A program made the translations under genes and the position numbers. DNA of 22,125 nucleotides from a virus, in IMG/VR virus record IMGVR_UViG_3300044616_000808, positions 1-22,125 of that record, one strand, 5' to 3'. The notes under the pieces are model-generated. The model saw nothing but the letters and a program-made list of their open reading frames with translations, did no database searches and was not told the origin of the DNA. Of the stretch, positions 1 through 3,996 are shown one piece after another (position 1 is the stretch's first letter; every line of letters starts with the position of its first letter).

Positions 1-129
1 GCCGCGAAGTGGCGGGCCATGTACGCGCTGGCGCACAAGCGTGAGGTCACGCTGGCGCAGAGGCTCCGGGTGCTGATCCAGAGCTTGCGCCAGGTTGCTA
101 GCGAGGTGCGCGGAATGGGCGCGAATTAA
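1..129 (+). CDS. C-terminal end of an unknown protein (cut by window edge)
   Basis: Frame 1 is open from the left edge to a TAA at 127-129 and gives 42 residues, starting AAKWRAMYALAHKR and ending VRGMGAN. It is rich in Arg, Lys, Ala and Leu and looks mostly helical. No domain can be recognised from this tail alone. Its stop overlaps the stop of the convergent - strand gene that begins at 329 (TTA at 126-128), so the two reading frames meet end to end with no spacer. The high GC of this stretch contrasts with the AT-rich spacers that follow. The call rests on the open frame and the tight convergent junction. Confidence 0.5.
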   Translation, partial: AAKWRAMYALAHKREVTLAQRLRVLIQSLRQVASEVRGMGAN

Positions 130-329
130 GCGTCCTGCATCTTAGGAAAAGCCTCAAGATTGCGGTCGGTATCCAACCACCGAGCCCGGATCAATTTGAG
201 GTTATATTTCTTCGCCCACAGATGAGCATCTGCCTCGATAAAGCACCACTTGCTGGAACCCTCCGCAGGTGGCAAAGGTTCAATCTTCCAAAGTCCGTCG
301 ATGTTGATGAGGTGGCAACGTGTTTTCAT
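126..329 (-). CDS. Small hypothetical protein, 67 aa
   Basis: The predicted protein begins MKTRCHLINIDGLWKIEPLP and contains SSKWCFIEADAHLWAKKY and LIRARWLDTDRN, a balanced soluble composition with several Trp residues. I do not recognise the family. The start ATGAAAA is shared with the next - strand genes at 521, 838 and 1378, which supports it. No Shine-Dalgarno sequence precedes it; the leader is an AT-rich spacer (330-360) resembling those before the next two genes. The gene ends convergently against the partial + strand gene at the window edge. It is probably an accessory early gene, but no function can be assigned. Confidence 0.5.
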   Translation of the reverse strand: MKTRCHLINIDGLWKIEPLPPAEGSSKWCFIEADAHLWAKKYNLKLIRARWLDTDRNLEAFPKMQDA

Positions 330-350
330 TTTTAGGATTTCAATTTGAAT

Positions 351-521
351 TTAAGGTTGACGACTTGAAACTCTAGCAAGGTGCGTGATGATTCTTCGGC
401 GCTCCTCATCCGATAGAGTGGCCATCACTGCGGGCGGCACCACGCTCCGATAGGTGCAGCGTCGACCCTCTAGAATGTTCCAAAGGGATACGGCACCGTT
501 TTTCCGACAGATAGTTTTCAT
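351..521 (-). CDS. Small hypothetical protein, 56 aa
   Basis: I chose the internal ATG at 521 because upstream codons (to 590) lie in a low-complexity AT-rich repeat and in the neighbouring gene. From there the protein is MKTICRKNGAVSLWNILEGR, then a middle part with RSVVPPAVMATLSDEERRRI and a C-terminus ITHLARVSSRQP. The segment LSDEERRRIITHLARVS looks like a genuine amphipathic helix. The start has the same ATGAAAA context as its - strand neighbours and no Shine-Dalgarno sequence. Family unknown. It lies between the 67-aa and 90-aa genes on the same strand, so the three may be co-transcribed. Confidence 0.45.
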   Translation of the reverse strand: MKTICRKNGAVSLWNILEGRRCTYRSVVPPAVMATLSDEERRRIITHLARVSSRQP

Positions 522-539
522 GTTTGAATTCATGGATTT

Positions 540-567
540 TGATTTTGGTTTTCTGATTTTGGTTTTC
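540..567. repeat. Exact 14-bp tandem duplication in an AT-rich spacer
   Basis: The + strand word TGATTTTGGTTTTC occurs twice back to back, at 540-553 and 554-567. It lies just upstream (on the - strand) of the ATG at 521, and the stop codon of the 90-aa gene (566-568) falls on its end. The surrounding genes are GC-rich, so this spacer stands out in composition. Confidence 0.8.
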
Positions 568-838
568 AAAACGCGCAGCACCCACAGCATGGCGCGTCCT
601 CACAGCGCCCAGCCCGGTTGCGGATGCCACGCCAGCCTGAGGACGTGACGACGCCGTAGGATGTTGCGTTGCCGCGCGACCAGGCGAGTGCCTCGTTAAG
701 GTCGCTGGATGGTTCAGCTCCGGCTGTGCAGTCAGGACAGAGGACGGCCCAGCCACGGCGGGTACGGGAGAGAGTGCCGGCCTGGGCTGGCACAGTGGTG
801 CAGCATTCGCTGCAATTGGCGGGGTATCGGTTTTTCAT
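566..838 (-). CDS. Small Cys-rich probable zinc-binding protein, 90 aa
   Basis: The start at 838 gives MKNRYPANCSECCTTVP followed by RRGWAVLCPDC. The pairs C9/C12 and C34/C37 form two CxxC knuckles about 21 residues apart, the layout of a treble-clef or zinc-ribbon finger. The rest (LNEALAWSRGN and a Cys-rich tail APCCGCCAF) is unassigned. An upstream in-frame ATG at 889 would add 17 residues made of AT-rich repeat sequence, so I prefer 838, which again has ATGAAAA. Zinc-finger mini-proteins are common among phage early or accessory genes and often bind nucleic acid or host protein, but nothing here shows which. The odd C-terminal tail could mean the reading end is less conserved. Confidence 0.5.
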   Translation of the reverse strand: MKNRYPANCSECCTTVPAQAGTLSRTRRGWAVLCPDCTAGAEPSSDLNEALAWSRGNATSYGVVTSSGWRGIRNRAGRCEDAPCCGCCAF

Positions 839-870
839 GTGTGTGTTGGTTTTGGTTTTGCTTATCCGAA

Positions 871-950
871 TTTCAAATTCAAATTTCAAATTTAAATTCT
901 AAACTCGGATTTCAAAATCAAAATTGGTTTTCTAAATTCAAATTTCAAAA
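871..950. repeat. AT-rich spacer with an exact 16-bp direct repeat
   Basis: AAATTCAAATTTCAAA occurs at 875-890 and again at 934-949. The material between and around is made of related words (TTTCAAA, AAATTTAAATT, ATCAAAATTGG). This forms the - strand leader of the 90-aa gene. Shorter spacers of the same flavour precede the genes at 521 and 329. Confidence 0.75.
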
Positions 951-1129
951 AAGGTTTTTGCTTTGGGGAATCGAGAGCCGAAAACGGCCTGGGTGATGCG
1001 ACGATGCGGGTGCTGGGTATGGGTGCGTATTGGTGCGAAAAAGCGTCAAAAGACGGCGCCTTTCAGACCAAAGATACTAGAAAAGGTTGAAACGGAGAAG
1101 GTTAAGGCATAGGGAAAAGGCGCAAAAGA
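951..1129. other. Intergenic stretch between two - strand gene groups
   Basis: I see no convincing gene here. A 38-codon + strand frame starting at 996 has no supporting feature. The stretch lies between the terminator of the GP88 operon and the leader of the 90-aa gene, so a - strand promoter for the left gene group is expected. A -35-like TTTTGACG is present on the - strand (1051 to 1044), but I see no clear -10 box at the usual spacing. Confidence 0.4.
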
Positions 1130-1154
1130 GCCCCTAGGCGCTGAACCTAGGGGC
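1130..1154 (-). terminator. Intrinsic terminator of the GP88 operon
   Basis: A perfect 9-bp inverted repeat, GCCCCTAGG (1130-1138) and CCTAGGGGC (1146-1154), surrounds a 7-base loop. Read on the - strand, the hairpin is followed directly by CTCTTTTGCGCCTTTT, a T-rich tail. It sits 17 bp after the stop of the 68-aa gene. The + strand side lacks a T tract, so it acts on the - strand. Confidence 0.85.
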
Positions 1155-1171
1155 GATTGCTTGGCAAGGGG

Positions 1172-1378
1172 TTAGAGTATGCCTCTCATGATGTCCCGAT
1201 ATAAACGACGGTTTTCGGTGTGTAACTCGCGGCAAGCGCGCGCAAACTGTACTCGCCAGGATAGGCGCTGAGCTTGCCAAAATTCGGGTTTTAGACGGCT
1301 TATAGCGTAGCAGAGCACCTCTCGGTGCGAGTCTGCTACGTTACAGCGTGAAACGATGGAAAAGAGGGCGGTTTTCAT
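1172..1378 (-). CDS. Hypothetical protein, 68 aa, last gene of GP88 operon
   Basis: The protein begins MKTALFSIVSRCNVADSHREV and continues with RLKPEFWQAQRLSWRVQFAR and ENRRLYRDIMRGIL, a basic, mostly helical sequence with no membrane segment. I do not recognise the family. Its ATG overlaps the stop of the GP88 gene by one base (TAATG on the - strand), which implies translational coupling, and an intrinsic terminator follows 17 bp after its stop. The coupling and terminator make it a real gene. A role linked to the GP88 protein is an inference from operon position only. Confidence 0.7.
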   Translation of the reverse strand: MKTALFSIVSRCNVADSHREVLCYAISRLKPEFWQAQRLSWRVQFARACRELHTENRRLYRDIMRGIL

Positions 1379-1983
1379 TAATGGAGTCTGTAGGTGACCG
1401 TTTGAACGCTCTTATCCCAACAGTTGCGACAGTCGCCGCACTTGTTGCCCTGCGCAGGCGCAGGACAGGTCCCCTCCGTTGATGAGACTTCGCTGGTGGT
1501 AAGGCCCATATGCTGCGCGAGACTGTTAGGGCCAGCTTTATCTACCATGTAAGCGGAAAGACGCACAGTAAGGTTAGCTGGAAACGGGCCGTAGAGCTCG
1601 AAATACTCACTGACAATCCCATACTCTTTAGTCGGGAGCCAGAATTGTATTTCAGGCAACGCTAGAGCAATGCGAACGATACTTTTGAGCGTTTTTAGAG
1701 ACTGTAAGTCGCCACTATCGAACCATCGAAAATATCCGCTTTTCTCTGTACTGCGGATTTTTTCGATCATCGCTGGCACCCATTGGGGCGAGTCCATTAG
1801 GGCGAGACGCTCTTGCAAGGCACGCTGCACGTTAGGCATGCGATAAAAGCCGGATAAGGCATAGCAGCCATGGCATACAGAGCCAGCGACTTGAGCGAGC
1901 TTACTGCCCGTTTTGCATGCTAAAGCGGGTACTGACCAGCCTTGGCAAGGCATCTTTGATGGTTGTGAGAGGGTGAGTTTCAT
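1378..1983 (-). CDS. GP88-family phage protein, 201 aa
   Basis: The sequence fits what I know of the 'gene product 88' family of actinophages and other phages: KTGSKLAQVAGSVCHGCYALSGFYR near residues 24-48, YFRWFDSGDLQS at 84-95, FWLPTKEY at 114-121, NLTVRLSAYMVD at 137-148, and a C-terminal cysteine cluster C173, C182, C185, C188 (CGDCRNCW). C37 and C40 form a CxxCY motif. Eight cysteines in two groups suggest a metal or iron-sulphur site. The family has no established biochemical function that I know of, and I do not assign one. Length looks complete. It is the middle gene of a - strand operon, 35 bp after a 47-aa membrane protein and overlapping the 68-aa gene. No Shine-Dalgarno sequence is visible before the ATG. 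Confidence 0.85.
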   Translation of the reverse strand: MKLTLSQPSKMPCQGWSVPALACKTGSKLAQVAGSVCHGCYALSGFYRMPNVQRALQERLALMDSPQWVPAMIEKIRSTEKSGYFRWFDSGDLQSLKTLKSIVRIALALPEIQFWLPTKEYGIVSEYFELYGPFPANLTVRLSAYMVDKAGPNSLAQHMGLTTSEVSSTEGTCPAPAQGNKCGDCRNCWDKSVQTVTYRLH

Positions 1984-2018
1984 ATGTTGCGTGTTTGTAG
2001 TGTGTTAGGTTGCTGAGG

Positions 2019-2162
2019 TTATTTTTGCTTGCTTTTGCGGTAGTCGAAATAGACTGAAAGCCAAAGGGTTGCGGTTATAAGCGCGCATCCTCCCATAAGA
2101 AGGAAAAGGCACAAGCGGGTATAAGCCGCGAACTCTAAGGCGTTCATATCGTGGACGTTCAT
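2019..2162 (-). CDS. Small single-pass membrane protein, 47 aa
   Basis: Reading the - strand from the ATG at 2162 gives 47 residues, from MNVHDMNALEFAAYTR through a hydrophobic stretch (about residues 17-37, LCLFLLMGGCALITATLWLSV) to a basic tail YFDYRKSKQK and a TAA. The charge pattern predicts a cytoplasmic C-terminus. It lies 35 bp upstream of the GP88 gene on the same strand, so it is probably the first gene of that operon. A second in-frame Met is at residue 6. I recognise no family. Small phage membrane proteins include holins, superinfection-exclusion proteins and host-modifying peptides; the sequence does not choose between them. Confidence 0.6.
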   Translation of the reverse strand: MNVHDMNALEFAAYTRLCLFLLMGGCALITATLWLSVYFDYRKSKQK

Positions 2163-2285
2163 AAGCTGAGTTGGGTTGGTTAAGGTTGAACTAACAGTGG
2201 CGAGACTAGCGTTTCGGTATAGCGTGGCAATAAAAAAGAGAAGATGGGCAAAGAAAAAAGCATGAGTGTGACAGCTTGGCGAGCT

Positions 2286-2303
2286 CGCGACTGTCGCGAC
2301 TGT
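2286..2303. repeat. 9-bp tandem direct repeat
   Basis: CGCGACTGT occurs twice without a gap (2286-2294 and 2295-2303). It is the first of three repeat pairs in the divergent intergenic region. Confidence 0.75.
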
Positions 2304-2335
2304 GGTACGGCGAGAGCGAAAGCGGCGGCGCTATT

Positions 2336-2372
2336 GCAAGTGAGTTGCGTTAGCGTAGTGCAAGTAAGTTGC
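2336..2372. repeat. 13-bp iteron-like direct repeat, 24-bp period
   Basis: GCAAGTGAGTTGC (2336-2348) and GCAAGTAAGTTGC (2360-2372) differ at one base. Start-to-start spacing is 24 bp, near two helical turns, so a protein bound to both would meet roughly the same DNA face. Each copy is itself partly symmetric (GCAA at one end, TTGC at the other), as in an operator half-site pair. Confidence 0.7.
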
Positions 2373-2472
2373 AATAAGGTGAAGAAAATGCGTTACGCCC
2401 CCAGCGTCACACGAAAGCACCGCGCGCCCGCGCCCGCGCCCGGTACGCCCGCCCATCGTCCCAGCATCGCCC

Positions 2473-2511
2473 TTTTGACGTTCCCCGACGCACGTTTTGA
2501 CGATCCCGACA
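2473..2511. repeat. Imperfect direct repeat with TTTTGACG core, 22-bp period
   Basis: TTTTGACGTTCCCCGACG (from 2473) and TTTTGACGATCCCGACA (from 2495) match except for one substitution and one deletion in the first sixteen positions. TTGACG equals a sigma70-type -35 box, but neither copy has a clear -10 box at 16-18 bp. They could be operator copies rather than promoters. Confidence 0.6.
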
Positions 2512-2805
2512 CCCTACGTTTAGCCGACCCCTGTAAGCCGTTGAGCTCGAGCACCTTGCCAATAACTGAATACTATGTACGTCATATGGAACGGGGTTTT
2601 TACTCTGTAAAACCGGCGATAGGGGGGGCGGGGGGCCGACCTGTTATTACGACGGCGACGGCGACGCATTCCCCCCCTCAGACTTTTTTTCGCCAACTGG
2701 CCCCCTTCGCGCTTGCGTGTACCCGTCGCCATGCTACATTCCCCTACGTCGTCCAAGACACCTCGGCTTCCGTGTTTCCCTTCTGGGGCGCACGTTGGCC
2801 ACACT

Positions 2806-2847
2806 AAGCCCGTTGCGCCTTGAGGAGCGTAGCGGGCTTTCTCTTTC
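2806..2847 (+). terminator. Intrinsic terminator, + strand
   Basis: AAGCCCGTTGCGC (2806-2818) pairs with GCGTAGCGGGCTT (2827-2839): 13 bp including two G-U pairs, with an 8-base loop and then the tail TTTCTCTTTCC. It insulates the genes at 2893 onward from transcription coming from the left. No good + strand gene lies directly upstream, so the terminated transcript may be a noncoding or leader RNA from the repeat region. Confidence 0.75.
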
Positions 2848-2861
2848 CCCGCCTTGCACGC

Positions 2862-2878
2862 TACACTGCGCTAGTGTA
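2862..2878. promoter_or_regulatory. Operator-like dyad before the gene at 2893
   Basis: TACACT (2862-2867) and AGTGTA (2873-2878) are perfect inverted repeats five bases apart, centred about 22 bp before the ATG at 2893. TTGCAC just upstream (2854-2859) could be a weak -35 box. The position suits a repressor or activator site controlling the 2893-3491 gene pair. Confidence 0.45.
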
Positions 2879-2892
2879 CCGTTGGTGTCACT

Positions 2893-3300
2893 ATGACAAT
2901 CAAGTACACACTAAGCGAGAAAACGGTTAAGCAGCATCTTGGTCCGGCGTATCGGCCCATGTCGTACAAGCTCGGGGAGGACTACATCGAGCGGAAGTGC
3001 TTTCGCAGCTTCAAGCGCATCTATCGTAGCGACCTGTTGGATGGCACGCTGCCCGGTGAAGTGGCCGAGCAAAGCGCCTCTGAGCCGCAAGCGGACGTGC
3101 CGGCTCAAGTAGAAGCGCCCCATGTTGCGGAACCTGTGCAGAGTGGGGTAAGTGTGGAGCAGAAGATTGTCAGGTTGTATCCGAACCGGCGCTGGGTGCA
3201 GACGGACAAGGAGGAACAAGTGTTTGTGGGGCTCAAGGGACTCAATCTTAAGTGCGGTCAAATCATTCGGGTTAAGAACAAGACGCTATGCATAAGATGA
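2893..3300 (+). CDS. Hypothetical protein, 135 aa
   Basis: The protein has three parts. Residues about 1-58 are basic and compact (MTIKYTLSEKTVKQHLGPAY, ERKCFRSFKRIYRSD). About 59-88 form an acidic, Ala/Pro/Glu-rich linker (EVAEQSASEPQADVPAQVEA). Residues about 92-135 look like a small beta domain (KIVRLYPNRRWVQTDKEEQV, LNLKCGQIIRVKNKTLCIR). This two-domain plan with a flexible linker suits a nucleic-acid-binding or adaptor protein, but no family is recognised. It is the first gene after a terminator and an operator-like dyad, and its stop overlaps the next ATG (ATGA), so the two genes are coupled. No Shine-Dalgarno sequence is visible. Confidence 0.7.
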   Translation: MTIKYTLSEKTVKQHLGPAYRPMSYKLGEDYIERKCFRSFKRIYRSDLLDGTLPGEVAEQSASEPQADVPAQVEAPHVAEPVQSGVSVEQKIVRLYPNRRWVQTDKEEQVFVGLKGLNLKCGQIIRVKNKTLCIR

Positions 3301-3491
3301 CGCTCAAGGACAAGTTGGCGGTATATGACAAGCTCGAAAGGCTTAAGAGCAAGCTTAAGTCGCTTATGTTCGCATTAAGCGCAGGTTATGTTCTGCATAT
3401 CGCGCTTAAGTGGTGCTTAAGCCTGGTGAACGCGCAAGAGATGCAGCTTAACACCTTTGAGTTGGCTATACTTTGGATCATCTGTTCTTAA
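3297..3491 (+). CDS. Small membrane protein, 64 aa
   Basis: I chose the ATG at 3297 because it overlaps the stop of the previous gene as ATGA; an in-frame ATG at 3288 would add three residues. The N-terminus is a charged helix (MTLKDKLAVYDKLERLKSKL), followed by a hydrophobic segment (about residues 24-45, MFALSAGYVLHIALKWCLSLV) and a second hydrophobic stretch at the C-terminus (ELAILWIICS). One or two membrane passes are possible. Family unknown; holin-like size, but it sits far from the endolysin, so lysis is not a safe call. An intrinsic terminator follows 17 bp later. The gene is unusually rich in the hexamer CTTAAG, mostly as in-frame Leu-Lys codons. Confidence 0.65.
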   Translation: MTLKDKLAVYDKLERLKSKLKSLMFALSAGYVLHIALKWCLSLVNAQEMQLNTFELAILWIICS

Positions 3492-3508
3492 GCTGAGATC
3501 AAGTTCTT

Positions 3509-3549
3509 AGTCACTAGTGATATTCCCCTTCTCTAGTGACTTTCTTTTG
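3509..3549 (+). terminator. Intrinsic terminator after the 2893-3491 gene pair
   Basis: AGTCACTAG (3509-3517) and CTAGTGACT (3533-3541) form a perfect 9-bp stem with a 15-base loop, followed by TTTCTTTTGC. It marks the end of the small two-gene operon and separates it from the structured region and terL. Confidence 0.75.
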
Positions 3550-3554
3550 CTCTA

Positions 3555-3995
3555 GCTTCGTGTTGCCGTGATAACTGTCGAAGCGCCAGCTTATCACTCT
3601 CGCAGCAGAAGCTGCTGCTCACCGTGGGAGATAAACAATCCGGCAAGGAGAGTTGCGAGTGAGCATAGTACCCCCAAGACTCAGCATTACTGCCTATCTT
3701 GGGGGAGTACTATACAGAAATGAGACTTAACGATCCGTATAAGTGTCGTCGTTTCGTTTCGCAATTACAGTCATGAGTGATGGCTACCCGTTCGGGAAAC
3801 TCTTGCCATTCTCGTAGGCGTGACTGTCAGTACTCTGCAACTTTGAGACCGATGCAGATGTTTAATCCAGCTCAAGAGGGATAGCTGGAACCATTTAATC
3901 GCCTGTGCGTCCGATGTTTCAGGTGGTGCAGAGGGTACACGGTCGCCTATTTGACGACACAACAAATATAGGGCATCGTGGAAAAACGTCAACAC
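3555..3995 (+). ncRNA. Candidate structured RNA or long structured leader upstream of terL
   Basis: No convincing gene lies in these 440 bases, but complementary segments follow one another along them. I see TTGCCG 3563-3568 with CGGCAA 3641-3646; GTGATAA 3568-3574 with TTATCAC 3591-3597; GCAGCAG 3602-3608 with CTGCTGC 3612-3618; ATAGTACCCCCAAGA 3665-3679 with TCTTGGGGG 3697-3705 plus TACTAT 3708-3713; ACAGTCA 3767-3773 with TGACTGT 3821-3827, enclosing GAGTGATGGC/GCCATTCTC and a CCC/GGG hairpin; TCTGCA 3834-3839 with TGCAGA 3853-3858; TCCAGCT 3866-3872 with AGCTGGA 3883-3889; CGCCTG 3900-3905 with CAGGTG 3920-3925. GCTTCG 3555-3560 with CGAAGC 3579-3584 interleaves with the second pair, giving a possible pseudoknot. 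Strand is taken from the flanking genes. It could be a stand-alone RNA, a terL 5' leader, or a degenerate intron. I recognise no known family. The start and end are approximate. Confidence 0.5.
3951..3992 (+). promoter_or_regulatory. Inverted repeat just before the terL start
   Basis: TTGACG (3951-3956) and CGTCAA (3987-3992) are perfect inverted repeats about 30 bases apart, the second ending four bases before the terL ATG. In RNA they could fold the leader next to the start codon; in DNA TTGACG also looks like a -35 box, but TATAGG at 3967 is only 10 bp away, too close for a standard promoter. Confidence 0.35.
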
Positions 3996-3996
3996 T

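Larger units (their letters stand above)
2163..2805. other. 730-bp region without a convincing gene, repeat-rich
   Basis: This stretch lies between the divergent - strand operon (first gene at 2162) and the + strand gene at 2893, so it should carry their control sequences. It contains three pairs of short direct repeats (listed separately), three tandem GCGCCC units at 2424-2441, a hairpin with a one-base bulge (GGTTTTTAC 2595-2603, GTAAAACC 2607-2614), and a G-run pair at 2622-2635. Long open frames exist on both strands, but their predicted proteins are low-complexity (APAPAPG, RRRRRR) and unconvincing. The repeats suggest protein binding, for instance an operator set or a replication origin. 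Confidence 0.5.

Noticed and set aside
406-756. 116-aa - strand frame across two small genes
   Set aside because: It is the out-of-frame shadow of the zinc-finger gene at 566-838 joined to the AT-rich spacer.
996-1112. 38-codon + strand frame (MRRCGCWVWVRIGAKK...)
   Set aside because: No supporting start signal or partner gene, and it opposes the surrounding - strand genes; kept as intergenic.
2180-2374. 64-aa - strand frame overlapping the iteron-like repeats
   Set aside because: Its N-terminus (QLTC...QLTCN) is just the translation of the direct repeat; the stretch is better explained as regulatory DNA.
2622-2635. G-quadruplex from the G7 and G6 runs
   Set aside because: Only two runs separated by one C; four tracts would have to come from splitting them with near-zero loops, which is weak evidence.
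2520-2804. 94-aa - strand frame
   Set aside because: It contains an Arg run from a GAC/GCC-type repeat, lacks any recognisable fold and has no terminator or partner gene.
2244-2807. 187-aa + strand frame ending at the terminator
   Set aside because: The predicted protein is Pro/Ala/Thr-rich with APAPAPG and no domain, it spans the direct repeats and homopolymer runs, and an equally long - strand frame overlaps it. The stop next to the terminator is the only point in favour, so it is left unannotated.
3771-3995. 74-aa - strand frame upstream of terL
   Set aside because: It lies on the paired segments of the structured region, opposite to all nearby genes, and shows no protein-like motif.
3541-3996. 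Group I intron before terL
   Set aside because: AATCCGGCAAGG at 3637-3648 and GAGACTTAACG near 3722 faintly recall core elements, but I cannot assemble a P3-P7 core with a convincing P7 pair, and there is no split gene around it. A covariance search would decide.
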